NCBI GenBank assembly: GCA_034509735.1
Contig: JACGWO010000006.1
Coordinates: forward strand, 697,001 to 761,000
Direction of reading: 5' to 3'
Length of the DNA stretch: 64,000 nt
Source: Sesamum alatum
Lineage: Eukaryota > Streptophyta > Magnoliopsida > Lamiales > Pedaliaceae
In this document: in pieces, positions 48,298 through 60,431 of the stretch
Position numbering within the stretch: position 1 is the first letter of the stretch
Layout of the letters: each line of letters begins with the position of its first letter
Notes under the pieces: model-generated
The model's database searches: none
Told to the model about the DNA's origin: nothing
Seen by the model: the letters and a program-made list of their open reading frames with translations, nothing else
Made by a program: the position numbers and the translations under genes

Positions 48298-51200
48298 AAT
48301 TTATACATGTACTGAATTGAAAAGCAGGAAGCACCAGTGCTTGGAGGAGTTTGGTATTTTCTGTTTGTTGGACTCGTGATTCTATTAACTGATTGTCAGG
48401 AGAAAACAGTAACCATCCAACAATATATAAAAGTATATCAGGAGAAAAATAGAATAGTTTCCTCAGTAAAAATGATTGTCAGGGAGAACACAACAGTTTC
48501 CTCAGTAAAGTCATGTGAATACCAAACAACCAACTAGATAATATAATAATGTACACACATTCATGTGTACATTTTATTGCAGAAAACTACTGAAAATGTG
48601 AAATGGATAGATAGGGAGAAGGAAGATCATTTCACATTTTCATATATAATAATTCATAACCAAGAACTTCAAAACGACAACTTCCTCTCTGACGTCCTCG
48701 AAATCCCAAGCTCTAATTTTCAGTTATATTTCAAATCATTTGGTTGAATTGACGTCACTTTCTTCTCTTTTGACCTGATTCAAACGTAGGTTTCTCCATT
48801 ATTGTAAATTCAAAAAAATCGAGCCCAACTATATGCAGGAGATTGACTCTTATACCCTTCAACAAGAAGACATCATCAGTGAAAACAAAACTTGTCCAAA
48901 ATGGGGCTCCCCCATGTGGTCCTGGAATTGAAAATCTGAAACCAACGTGAGAGGAATAGGCATCTACTACCCGAAGGAATAGTGATTATCAAAGACGAAT
49001 CCCCCTTCGAAAGGATCACCACTAGATATGTCGCCCCCCCAACTCAGCCCGGCTCCATCTCCGTGTCCAGGAAATAAAGTTAGGATCTGCATGTTCTAAG
49101 GCTGAGAAAAAGATCCACAAAAAGCTAACAAGATCCAATACTATTGCTGCATCCCCTCTGTTGTTTCCTTTTGTCATTACTAACATATACCCTTGAGTCC
49201 TTGATAGTACTACAACGACGTCTGTTGAATCTTATAAAATGTTTATCAGCTTTGTGAGTTATACTGCAGGTGTCGTCTGTAAAAGGTTCCGAAACTATAA
49301 ATGGAGAGGAAGGATCCCAAATTTTACTGGACTTCAGTACTTAACTAACAATGTTTTCTTACTATATCCAAAAATATTATGAATGTTTGTAACATCAAAT
49401 ATAAGCATAGACCTTATAATCTAGTGGTAAATGAAGCAGGTATACAGGGACAAGCAGATGGAGCTCAAATCCTCTATTCTAGTATTCATCTGTGATTCTA
49501 CTTTATATATTGTGTATAAAACGTTTCCTCCAGATATACAGTTAACGTTAATTTTAACCTACATGGCGCCTGCATGTCAATTAGAATGCAGAATGGAACA
49601 CTACATAATAGAGGATTCAAACTGGGCAGACGGTGGTAGATAAAAATAGCCTAACAAGTCCATCCCATGTTCTCAGAATTAGATTGGATGGGGAAATAAT
49701 AGTACTACTAATAATAGATAGACAAATTCATGAACAGAGGAAGGGAATGTGGTCCCTTCAAACTAAATTTGAGGTGTTCCTGAGCATAGACTAATCCATC
49801 AAAAGAATTTCCTTTCATTCTGACGATGACCCAGCTCTCCGTATTGCACATGAAGCCCATGTTACTCTTGCCCTCTAGAAATGCTACGGAACCAAGACCC
49901 TTTCATATTACACTCCCAACTACTTGAAACCGTCACCTTAAGTTTCGCCAACTAACATTCATGTTTCAAAACACGCTCAATACAGACAATCATCTTCCAT
50001 TGGATATAACATCGCAAAAAGATCGGGACAATAATTGTTACAAAAATATAAGACAAGACATATTGGTATGGTGCAACTTTTTTCTGAAAAGTTGTGGTAA
50101 GAAGTTGATGCTTTAGAGGTATGGCTATAGTAGAAAAATTAGATCTTACCAACACAAGTACAACAAAGGTACTTATTCATATATATAATAGTAGTATGGA
50201 ATTAAAAGATCAAAACTCAGATATATTTTCACACACTCACGCACATGTGCGTGGTTCTACTCACGTTTGAGTAGTCCAAAAATTCTGAAAATATATTACT
50301 CCTTTGACAATCAAACAACAATCAGAAATCTATACTAAGTTAACCATTTTATGAAATTAAATACTAAGTTGATATTTAAATGGAGTTTCAGATATTAGGA
50401 TGAAATATAAACAATATGGGCCCCAGCTGTGTACGTGAGCAGAGCAATGGCCAGCAGAAAAAGTTATATCCATATACATATTTATAAAGCAAGCCAAGTG
50501 ATATCAAAACTAAAACGATCGACAAGAGTCATTTCAATAAAGGGGGCTATTTATGATAGTTGGACCAATAAACAGCTCAGCAATTTCATGTCATAAGACC
50601 CAGAGCACAAGAAGTCTGGATGTCTAACTCTAACACATAATTTTCAGAACAATAAAGTAGAACTCTGGATAAATTAAACGAACTTAAATTGGAGGATGAG
50701 CTTTAAAGGGCCCACAGAAATATTATGAAAAACAATTAGTCAGTATTAAGGATAAGGATTTCAAACCTGGTATGCTGCAGACAGAAACACGAGCCAGCCA
50801 CAAGTGAGTGAAACTGAGACCACTATTGATGCGGCACAGCTATGATCCATCGAGCATAGTCAATATGTTTTACAACTTGGAATTGGAATAAATACTTCAA
50901 AAGAACTTCCACACTCCCTGCAAGCCATAGTTGTAAACACCATCCAAACATTTCCCAGACATCAGTTCTGATGATGTTGGAACAATTGAAACCAATCAGG
51001 AAAACCATACCACTGAGTGTTCACTTACGTAACTTAAATGCCGAAGGATCATATCTTCCTTGAATACGTTCAAGAAAAATAATTAGTATAGAATTCCACA
51101 AATTTATTAAAACCTCCCAAGTTAGAAAATCTTGTTGTTCTTCATATAGTGCCTAAACCAAAAAGGAAAATGATATGCTGCCTTTTAATTTTGAACCAGA

Positions 51201-52449
51201 TCCTCCCATTTGGAATGGATCGAGTTACCAATATTATGTTTCTCAACCAAAACACAGACATCATTCACAGGAAAATAAATGAATGTACATCCATTAGATT
51301 CAAGAAAGGGGATGGATCAAGTTTAACAAGAGTGCTACTCATCTTCAATCTTTTTGCGGTTCACTAGAAGCAATTGCCTGCAGAAAACTGATTCTTCTCC
51401 ACTAGGCAGTAGCTCAAAGGTCCTCAAGCATCCTGCAATTAGCCTTTGGCACATCATGGTGAGAGCATGATGCAACTTCTGGCATCGTAGCATTCATCTC
51501 AATAGTACATATTAAATACTTTTTACTGCTCCAAACATTCACACATGATGGTTTAATTTAAAACAAAAAAAAAAAAAAAAAAACCTATCAGCTCCTCTCT
51601 AGCACATATTCTTACACCAAGAGCGACATTACCTCCAACATGAGAACCTCTGTTATACTGCATGCAACCGTGCCAACGAGGAAGACTAAGTATGAGAGTC
51701 ATTCGGGAAGGACTAAGGTTGACCTTTTATCAGGGTGGTTTCTAGTGCAGAATGCCAAAAAGAACAGGCTCATTTTAAGCTGTCACAGGGTGTACATTCA
51801 ACACATTACTGGGAATTGTGTAAGAGGGACCTTTCATGTAGTATCCAGCCCTTTCGAAATTTGAATTGTTGAAATCAGTTAGGAATTTGATATGAAAGCT
51901 AAAAGATGCTTGGGCAGTTCTAGGGGGCTTGGATGAGAATCAATGTAAGATTTCAGCCTCAGAGTTTGAAGCATCTTGTCAAGAAACATCGCTTGAATGT
52001 TGCAAGAGAATGGTTCTGCTCGAAACCAGGTTTTGCAAGATGATCCAAACTTCCCAAATTACGCCTCTGTGAGGCCCAATATAGAAGCTCAAATCACTTC
52101 ATCTCAAGTACCTTGAGAAGTTAAACTAATATGATAAAGATGTCATTTGGAGTGTCAGCAGTGGGCAGGCTGTGTTCTGATGGAGATAAAACCTTGCGTT
52201 GTTTTCTCATCTGCATTCTGTTAGAGTGAACATACTCAGGAAAGAAATTCATCGAACTGAGAACAGGAAATGCAAGCTGTCCATTTAAGAACCAGTCTCC
52301 TTTTAACTTGTCACATTTCCATTATCCTTTTAATCCTTACTTGTCATGAACTCTATGCATTTTCAGAAACTCAGCCATGTAATTCCTCTCACACCTATCA
52401 AATATAGAACATAAAAGTGATAACATGATATGAATTGCTATTTATAAGA

Positions 52450-53901
52450 TTATTCCCCTCTGACTGAACTGGCTGCATCAATGCAACTCCATCCAATGTC
52501 CTTCTTCAACCCTTTTTGTTTAATTGATTCCCTCAATTGCTCAATTTCAGCCCACATACCATTCCTGGCAAACATATTAGATAATAGAATATAAACTCCA
52601 ACATTATCCGGCTCCAATTCAAGTGCTCTTTGAGCAGCCAATTTCCCCAAATTGACATTTCCACACTCGTTGCAGGCACTAAGCAATGCTCCCCACATGG
52701 ATATAGCGCAGCTCTCGTCCCCAGTAAATGGCATTTCACTAACCAATTTGCAAGCTCTCTCCAACTCTCCAGCACGACAAAGCAAGTCAACAAGACAACT
52801 ATAATGCTCTTGGCTTGCAACCAAGCCATAGTCGCGAGTCATGGATTCAAAGTACTCCATTCCAATATCCACTTGGCCAGTGTGACCACAAGCAGAGATG
52901 ACTGTCAAAAACGCCACCCCATCAGGCCTTATCCCTTCCATTAGCATAGTTTTAAACAACCTAATCACTTCAATATAATTTCCATTCCGCCCATACACTC
53001 CTAGCATCGAAGTCCATAAAACAACATCGCTTTGTCTCTCCCCTACTTCATATCCCATCATATAAAAAACTCGTTTTGCACTATCCACCAGTCCACACTT
53101 CCCATACATTTCAATCAACAAACTTCGCAGAAACACATCATCTCCAACATCAATTATGCTGCGTATTATATTCGCATGAACCTGCTTGCCAAACTCCAGA
53201 GCACAAAGCCCACTACATGCACGTAGAGCAGTAGACAACGTAAAATTGTCCACTGCCAAACCCAGAGCCGGCATCCTCCTAACCAGTTGAATTCCTTGAT
53301 CCCACATTTTAGCCTCAGCATAACCTGACATAAGCGCATTTGCGCACACAGTATTCTTCACGGGAATTTCGTCAAACACATTTTCTGCATCATTCATACA
53401 CAACAATTTTGCGTAAAAATCCACCAAAGCACTGCCCACAAACACACTAGCCAACCAGCCCGATTTCTCCACATAGGCATGCATCATTTTACCATGGCAA
53501 ACACTCTTCAAACAAGAAGCTGATTTCAAAGAGCTGCATAAAGCGTAGGAATCAAGATAAACACCATTGCAATGCATGAAAGAAAAGGTATGGAGCGCAA
53601 AACAGTCAGACCCGTGTTGTGAAAAATGAGATATAATTGAATTGAAGGGTAATGGGTTTCTGGGGCTGAGACATTTGAAGAAGCTGGTTAGAACTTTATG
53701 GCTGTCTTCTTTGATGCATGCTGTGTATGTTAATACGAGTTTGGTTTGGAGGTTAGGGGAAATGAAGAATAACCCTGCTCTAAGTACATTGGCGTAGAAT
53801 CCCTGAACTGCTCTAAGATTCTTCGTTTGAGTACAATGGTTCAAGAATTGAGTGATCGAGTGAAAATTTAGTGCGCCATGAAACTTGATTTGGGCGAACA
53901 T
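52450..53901 (-). CDS. Pentatricopeptide repeat protein, PLS class with E domain
   Basis: 483 residues, no intron, from the first in-frame ATG (53901). PLS-class PPR proteins act in organelles, mainly in C-to-U RNA editing, by sequence-specific RNA binding. Repeat units are visible throughout, for example FNSIISHFSQHGSDCFALHT, FVGSALVDFYAKLLCMNDAE, CANALMSGYAEAKMWDQGIQ, FLRSLLIEMYGKCGLVDSAK, LWTSMLGVYGRNGNYIEVIR and HYSCLVDLLCRAGELERACK. The C-terminus is the E block (MWGALLSACNECGNVNLGKL and YILLSNMFARNGMWAEIEQL). There is no DYW domain, so editing would need a partner deaminase. An organelle-targeting leader is plausible but not obvious. Target RNA is unknown. Confidence 0.93.
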   Translation of the reverse strand: MFAQIKFHGALNFHSITQFLNHCTQTKNLRAVQGFYANVLRAGLFFISPNLQTKLVLTYTACIKEDSHKVLTSFFKCLSPRNPLPFNSIISHFSQHGSDCFALHTFSFMHCNGVYLDSYALCSSLKSASCLKSVCHGKMMHAYVEKSGWLASVFVGSALVDFYAKLLCMNDAENVFDEIPVKNTVCANALMSGYAEAKMWDQGIQLVRRMPALGLAVDNFTLSTALRACSGLCALEFGKQVHANIIRSIIDVGDDVFLRSLLIEMYGKCGLVDSAKRVFYMMGYEVGERQSDVVLWTSMLGVYGRNGNYIEVIRLFKTMLMEGIRPDGVAFLTVISACGHTGQVDIGMEYFESMTRDYGLVASQEHYSCLVDLLCRAGELERACKLVSEMPFTGDESCAISMWGALLSACNECGNVNLGKLAAQRALELEPDNVGVYILLSNMFARNGMWAEIEQLRESIKQKGLKKDIGWSCIDAASSVRGE

Positions 53902-54969
53902 GTGTTTCGAAGTGCTTGAGCTCACTCTCAAAGAGGTTCCTTCGTTTTCCGAAATAAAACAAAACACCTCTTTATAAACATGGTTAAATTAAAATGGGCT
54001 CCTCTAAAATTTATCATAATTATAAGAGTTAATTACATTTAAATCTTCTCTAAAAATATGAAATTACGCTTTCTTTTAAAAAAATTTTAAAATTATACTT
54101 ATACCCCCTCTAAAAAATTTTCACTTACACCCGACTCCCTTCCATTAAGGGTTTAAACGAAAAAAACTGACATAATAAAAAAGAATTATATAAAAATTTT
54201 AATTTTACACCCCATTTAACATTTTCATGTATAAATTTGGATTTATAGGCGATAAATGTGATATACCCATGGAATAAGGTTAATATTATTATAATTTTTT
54301 CCTTATAACTTCAAAATTATTAAATGGGAATGTTAAATAAGGGGTAAAATTGAAAGTTTATTTAATATTTTTGCTCATGACAATATTTTCGTCTAAATCT
54401 TAATGGAATGAGGACAGGTGTAAAAGGAGAATTTTTTTTTTTGGGTGGGGGTGGAGGGGGGGGGGGGGTGGTTGTAGGTGTAATTTTAAAATTTTTGAGG
54501 GTAAGTGATTTTATATTTTTAGAGATGGTCTAAGTGTAATTTGTACTCCCCGACCTAAGTCTGTTTGTACAAATTACCCTGATTATTTGGTAATTACGCA
54601 TACACCCACAAAAAACATCAATGTTATTTACGAAAATCACCCGACTTTTTGAAAAATTATACACACTCTCCAAAATATGTCAATATTACACAAAGTACCC
54701 ATACTTTTTATTTATCAATTATGATTTGTATAATTATACATACGAATGGATGATTTATATAAACAGATCATATGACCGACGTGGTAAAAGTAATTATTAT
54801 ACAGAAAAGAAAACAAGAAAAGGCAACAAAAACTAGTGTCAAATTAGTAGACAACTGCATTTGCATGTGAAAATAGCTCAACATGCACCAGTTTGATGAA
54901 CATATACAAACTATCTTCTATGTATGTGTAAAAAGAATGGAAAAAAGGAAATTTGTACAATTACTAGCT
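53902..54969. other. PPR upstream flank with two decayed TIR elements
   Basis: The segment 54024-54548 begins GAGTTAATTACATTTAAATC and ends with an inverse-like AAGTGTAATTTGTACTCC; it contains CCCTTCCATTAAGGG inside the left arm and TCTTAATGGAATGAGG inside the right. A G-run lies near 54447-54468. The segment about 54590-54800 resembles family E. No gene was recognised. Confidence 0.5.
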
Positions 54970-55278
54970 CTATACAAAATTGTACTCCTCAGGAAAAAAA
55001 TTAAAAAAATAAATCAATACTATCATCTTCCGGCTAAACGAGACGTGAGATCGATGAATACATCCTCGTTGCACGGTATAGTGAGGCCGCCCATCTTCGG
55101 CTTGACTCAGCAAATCCTGAAACAAAGGGTCGTTCAAGAACGACAATGGAACGACAAAGCGCTTCATTTCACTTTCCCCAACGTAAACAGCAAAATGACC
55201 CTTTGGAACATCGGTTCCTGCTGAGGCTGATCGTTTTTCGGCTGATAAAGACCGTCTAAGCATCCGACGAATAGCCAT
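54970..55278 (-). pseudogene. SAUR pseudogene (or altered SAUR) with an internal deletion and frameshift
   Basis: Starts as a normal SAUR14/15-like protein: [40 protein letters not shown] and [18 protein letters not shown]. At that point the codons for the conserved EEFGxxHP segment are missing; the loss is about 23 bases, so the frame shifts. The lost SAUR tail ([18 protein letters not shown], stop at 55023-55025) survives in another frame. The open frame instead continues 36 codons with an unrelated tail to 54970. A TATA-like TATATATA at 55417-55424 remains. Paired with the decayed copy at 56101. A truncated product may still be made, so 'pseudogene' is the likelier of two readings. Confidence 0.8.
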
Positions 55279-55913
55279 GCTTTTTGCTGTAGTAAGTCTT
55301 GCTGAAAAGGAAGGTGTAAACCAAGGAAAAAGAGGAGACTTTTGTGTGTGTAAAGTGAGGTTAACTTGAGGACTTATTGCTGGTTCTGAGCTAGCTCATA
55401 ATGTTCTGCATGGACATATATATAGCTGAAGGAACGTGTCGTTGTCGTTGTTCGTCTCCTTCAAAATCTGGACATGAGTGGTTGAGAATTGAGTGGATTT
55501 GTGGTGGCTGGTGAAGTTTGAGAAACATAAGCACATGGAGTTGTCTTCATATCAACACAAATGATTTTAATGAACATTTTGGTATGTGCAGAACAATTTT
55601 CGGACCAACTCCAGCAGCAGAGCCCTCAAAGGACCCTCTCTGTAGGTCAAGCAGACAATGATATTTTGCCGCCTTCTTACACTTAAAATATGCTGATTCT
55701 ATGTACTTAACCGAGCAAATTTATCTGGTTGTCCGCTTCTCCATCAGGCCATTTGAATCAAGAACGAAACAGATACCTTTGGTTATGGATTGAGCTAAAA
55801 TCTTGTATATGTCCATGGTAAAGTTTTATGGTCAAAAAATGGGAAAAGATAGAGAACTTTGAACATAGCTAGTATACAAAATTGTACTCCTCAAAAGAAC
55901 TGAGTATCATCAC

Positions 55914-56092
55914 GGGAAAATTCTAGCCCGGAGTCGACTTGGTCAAACTCGAACCAATTATATGATAAATGTAATACACTTGTCGTGTCGTGTGATTGAT
56001 GTACAGTTCAGGAAAAGTGACTAACTACATAACAAGTGTATAACACTTGCTTTGTGATTACTTTGGTCAGCCAAACCTGTCAGGGCAATATT
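55914..56092. mobile_element. Non-autonomous TIR element, family G, copy 2
   Basis: Begins GGGAAAATTCTAGCCCGGAG, ends near TCAGGGCAATATTTTTC. The interior shares TAATACACTTGTCGTG and ATAACAAGTGTATAACACTT with 27831-28008 and with 56655-56795. It lies just beyond the 3' end of the second SAUR pseudogene. Confidence 0.6.
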
Positions 56093-56100
56093 TTTCATCA

Positions 56101-56369
56101 TCATGTTCTGGTCAAAGCAGAGGTGAGACCGATGAATGTACCCTCACTGCATGGAATGGTGAGGCCACCCATTTGATGACAGAACCCAAATTCTTCTTCG
56201 GCCTGACTTAGCAAATCTTGAAATGAAGGGTGGTTCAAGAACGACAATGGGACGATGAAAACTTTTCATCTCACTTTCCGCAACATAAACAACTAAATGG
56301 CCCTTTGGGACGAAAGCTGATCTTTTTATCGATTGATAACGACCGTCTAAGTGTATGACGAACGGCCAT
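56101..56369 (-). pseudogene. SAUR pseudogene, tandem partner of the copy at 55 kb
   Basis: Minus-strand SAUR remnant with the start MAVRHTLRRSLSIDKK and the end [18 protein letters not shown] before a stop at 56101-56103. Two one-base frame changes lie between: one before VPKGHLVVYVAESEM and one in the run before [17 protein letters not shown]. The EEFGFCHQ segment that the neighbour has lost is kept here. Upstream sequence (GAGCTCATAATGTTTTG, TATATATAGCTGA; GTGGTGGCTGGTGAAGTTT farther out) matches that of the first pseudogene, so both come from a tandem duplication of about 1.07-1.09 kb. Confidence 0.85.
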
Positions 56370-57640
56370 AGTTGTAATATAGTAAATCTTGCTGCAGCAC
56401 GAGGTGAAAACGAAGAAAACGAGGGAACTTCTCTGAAACAAGTAAAAATTGAATTTTGTTAAGGTCTTTCTGGTGTGAGCTCATAATGTTTTGAGTACAT
56501 GTCTATATATAGCTGATTGTTCAAATTCCATATCCCTCAAAATGTAGAGATGAGCGGCCGGCCGGAGGCGAGTGGGATTGTGGTGGCTGGTGAAGTTTCG
56601 GAAACGCAATCACATGGACATGTCCGCAGATTTAAAAACGGGACCTACATTGTACTGACCAATCATATGCAATACACTTGTCGTATGATTAGTATATAAT
56701 ACAGGGAAAGTGACCGATCACATAACAAGTGTATCACACTTATTCTATAATTGGTTTGGTTCGATTAAACCTGGTCCGAACAAGGATTTTCCTATATAAA
56801 GCTAATATATATCTATATATATATATATATCTCAAACTACAATTCAATTCTTGGATTCGGACAATTAATCCATTCTAGTCTATATTGGTGGACTATTGTC
56901 CCGAAACGACCAAGCAGTTAGTTCTTACATGTAAATGTTTGATATGTTGATTGAACGACAAAATCATGTGAGTTGTTGTCTAATAATTTCACCACACAAC
57001 TGAATTATAAGACGAAACACATATCAATTACTTGTACATTATACTCAAACCTTAGCACATAATTGATCATAAAATCATCGAATTCTAGGCAAATTGTAGA
57101 ACCATGGTTATCAATATACCTCGTTCCGTTCGACAGTCATCAAACATCCCAAAGGGATATTGTTGTTTCCAAAAAAACAAAAACCCAAAGTATATATATG
57201 AGTGATGGATTTGTGATTAAACTACTTCATAGCAACGGTATGTTCCCGAGAACAATAGTGTGCCTGCAAAACAAACAAAGCGTTAAAACCAAGTCGAGAA
57301 GGTGCCCGACAAAGGCTCTCTGACACTCAAGTCAGTAGTCGGAGTGAGTTCTAAAGAGAGAATAAATAGTATGGGTAGCAAAAGTTATATCTAACTGGGG
57401 AAAGGCCAATATTTACAATAATGATTTAATTGTACGATTTTATGTACGCCCTTAATCTAAGAGATGATCTAACGGGTGATAATGGTCCATACATATTAGG
57501 GTTTTTAAGCTAGATGGGCTTAGCTTCATCTAGTGATAAGTGTCTATATCTGAGCCTACTAGGACTATCCTTGTAATAACTTTTGTCTTACATGTATATT
57601 TATTCTAGTAATTGTCTTTAAGCCAGATGGGCTTAGCTGC
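56370..57640. other. Upstream flank of the SAUR pseudogenes and possible 3' end of the gypsy element
   Basis: Includes the duplicated SAUR promoter (to about 56610), a third family G copy (56655-56795), a TA microsatellite near 56812-56830, and from about 57290 to 57640 non-coding sequence that could be the LTR of the gypsy remnant to the right. No TG...CA boundary could be fixed. Confidence 0.4.
56655..56795. mobile_element. Family G TIR element, copy 3
   Basis: Shares AATACACTTGTCGTATGATT, GGGAAAGTGACCGATCACAT and AACAAGTGTATCACACTT with the copies at 27831 and 55914. The right arm (GATTAAACCTGGTCCGAAC, GGATTTTCCTATAT) is kept. The left terminus is unclear. Confidence 0.5.
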
Positions 57641-58183
57641 AACTGATTGGACCTTCTCAATGTTGGGCTAGATAGTCCACTAGTAGAATCAACATTCTTG
57701 GCCTCTTCAGGAATTGTAATTAGGCCGACTGGATCCTGGTTGCTATCATTGCCCCGCCTATGAAGATAGATCTTGCCCTCAAGGTCAAAGTGGGGAAATG
57801 TAGAGGCAAAATCTGTGTCGAGACCCAAGTCGCCTCGAATTCTTCTTGACCATCCCAGTTGAACGAGGGGTTGAGGCAGTGATCCAGGCTCGTCGGAGCG
57901 CTTTCTCAAGATGCGCTAAGGGCAGACGCCGGACAGGGGCCCTAAAACATCTGATGGAAGAGATCCACAACTGCTCGGGGGTTGACTGCGAAATGGCTTC
58001 AACACCAAAACGTGGAAAATCGGATGGATGTGAGCGCTGACTGGGAGCTCTGATGCATAGGCGATAGTACCAATTCGGCGAGAAATTTAGAATGGGTCGT
58101 AGCAATGGCGAGCCAATTTCTGAGAGGGGCGACGTTGCACCAATTGTTGCCGATAAGGCTGTAATAGCAGCAGAAAACAAATC
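57640..58183 (-). mobile_element. Ty3/gypsy polyprotein C-terminal remnant
   Basis: Minus-strand pieces of the segment after the integrase core: LLLQPYRQQLVQRRPSQKLA, then a stop, ISRRIGTIAYASELPVSA, HIHPIFHVLVLKPFRSQPPS, and in another frame LVQLGWSRRIRGDLG with FPHFDLEGKIYLHRRGNDSN. The order and motifs (YRQ, KLA, GTIAY, HPIFHV..LKPF, then a chromodomain-like end) are those of plant gypsy elements. At least two frame changes and one stop show it is dead. It is continuous with the piece at 60432 once the intervening insertion is ignored. Confidence 0.8.
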
Positions 58184-60431
58184 TATTAGCATCGTATAAG
58201 CCCGAGACGTTAAACACAACGTAAATTAAGATTTTAATTATAAAATAATATTATAATAATTAGCGATCAAATCATCTGTCTCATTGATATTACGATGTGG
58301 ATCTCATGCATAAAAGGATAGGATGTTAATTGAATGATTATAGAAACCAACTTTTTTTGCTTCTCCGGTTGATATTGATTACTTGAACTTTTTCAAAAAC
58401 GGTCTTACCTTAAAAACGGTGAAACATCAAAACATAATCGTTTTTTCTATTGTTGTTTACGGTAGGAATATAAGTGTCTTCCCTCTAAAGCTAGTTCACA
58501 CCACTTATGATGGAATCACACTCAAACCTATGTTGGTAGGTATTGGATGATTAATGTAGATCAACTATTGATCTATGAAGAAATCAAGGGAATTCCTTTC
58601 TTTTGGGATGAGAATGAACATAAGACCAAGGCTAAAGTGAAAGCTAGACTTTATAGCTTTGAAGGAGAGAGAGTCTAAGAGTTAGAGAGCAAAAAGGAGA
58701 GCAAGAGTTTTTGTATCTTTTGTAAATTAAGTGGTATCTCAATCTCTTGTCTTCTACCCCCTTTTTATAGGCATTTCTTTGCACTAGATACAATGAACGT
58801 AGACAAATCCTTTTGTCTTGCTCTTAGATAACACTTGCCTTCTTCATAGACAAGTTCTAGCATGACTCATCTTTTCTCCTTCAACACTTGTTTTCTTTAT
58901 AGACAAGTTCTAACATCACTCATATTTTCTTCTTCGTCTAAAGATGAAAACAAGTCATGTCTGTGTTCAATGAATCTTATCTTGTGGGCATGGGCGAAGG
59001 TCTTGAGCTTTATCTTAATTCTCAATTGGACTAAGTCCAATTTTAATTAATTCCCAATTAATTGAGTTCAATCATTTAGCCCATAATATTTAATTCTTGG
59101 ATTAAATATAAACCCAAATCGATTAATCTTATTAATTAATTTTCAAACCCCAAATAGATTAATTCACAAATCTTACTTAATCAAATTAATATTTGTGAAT
59201 TTAGAATCCAAATTGAATAATCATATTATTTATTTTTTTCCATGAATTGATTTTATAAAATCATTTCCATCAATTAATTTAACTCCTTAAATTAATTGGT
59301 TTATTCTCCATAATTAATTCAATAAATTAAATTTCAATAATTCCATCATGGATTTGTGTATGACCCTTTATGTTCACTACTCAGCTAGACTTGGGCTTGT
59401 ATCACATATACAATTTAATTAGCAACTTATTTGCATTAGATTAATTAGATCTTATCATAATTAATCACCATCAATTAACTCCTTAATTGGAGGGTATCAA
59501 TGACCATGAGTGGCCATCTAGCAATGGTCCAAGACACTAGAGAATAGGTGAATTATTGCTTGAACCTTTGAGCTACGCGTACCATACATATACGGTTCCT
59601 CCGCCACTAACCTCCCGATCAAAGTCTAGGACATGGAATCAGTTATCGGTTCCTATTATCGACTTTGATGTCTATGTATCAACCCTACAAGTTATGCTTC
59701 CAATTTATCAATATAGAAAAAATCCTTTCTCCTATTTGATCAACAGCCATGGCCATGTGCTTTAAGGAACGCATATTGTAGAGCACATAGGAGGTTCGTT
59801 ATCATCTCATGATAAGTAGCAGATCTTATCTTGGAACTCACCAACCTTCATGCATGCTTCAACTAGGTCTGAAACATAACCGTATAGTAATCTAGGATGA
59901 AAACTGAGACCACATTATACATGATCAAGTCATAGTCGTCCTATGCACAAGGTTACTGTGGAACCTCAAGTCCAAGGACTAGTTAGTGCACTATCGTAGC
60001 CTAAAAGTTCTAGTCATACCGATCATTCCGTATAGAGCTTCCACATGACAACTCATGCGAGTCAATTCAGTTAACTTTATAACTCATTATCAAGCACCCA
60101 CTAAAGTGCGTAGGCGTCATACGTCTCTATTTATGGAACTCGACATTCATCATATGAACGCATCACTTAGTGCAATTCTTTAACGAATGGTCGATGAATA
60201 TTTTAGATCAAACCATAGAGGTTGGTTTCATGGTCGCCATCATATGCGCTAGCCAACCCCGTAGCATAATTGATCTAAGGGCTTCAAAAATGCTCATATG
60301 AATATAATATTTAAAGCATATGATGAAGATGACGAAAGAACATTTCTTAAATTAACATATTATTGAAAAAGATCGTCTAAAATAGTTTACAAAGAGCTAA
60401 TCAATTGGCTTGACGATTACCTATTCTAACA
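58184..60431 (-). mobile_element. Probable solo LTR inserted in the gypsy remnant
   Basis: On the minus strand the 2248-bp segment begins TGTTAG and ends CTAATA, matching the usual TG...CA ends except for one transition (CTAACA expected). The flanking 5-bp sequences are GATTG (60432-60436) and GATTT (58179-58183), four of five. It interrupts the gypsy polyprotein exactly between GDCV and the LLLQPYRQ block. A TATA box (CCTATAAAAAGG, minus, near 58770) lies in the right place for a U3/R boundary. There is no coding region. The length is large for a solo LTR, so another element class is possible. Confidence 0.5.

Larger units (their letters stand above)
45801..52449. other. Intergenic and repeat DNA between the SAUR and PPR genes
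   Basis: Holds a family A element interrupted by another element (46072-47162), TIR elements at 47700 and 48085, a local duplication of GTTTCCTCAGTAAA phrases near 48449-48510, and a segment near 49020-49330 with LTR-like features (CTATAAATGGAGAGG). From about 49700 to 52400 base composition is less AT-biased and fragments such as 50823-51008 (minus) contain hydrophobic stretches, but I could not assemble or recognise a gene. Confidence 0.4.

Noticed and set aside
48337..48537. 66-codon ORF with a signal-like N-terminus
   Set aside because: The interior is made by a local duplication of GTTTCCTCAGTAAA phrases; no family match.
53902..53967. 22-codon N-terminal extension of the PPR protein
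   Set aside because: It would begin with GTG; the first in-frame ATG is at 53901.
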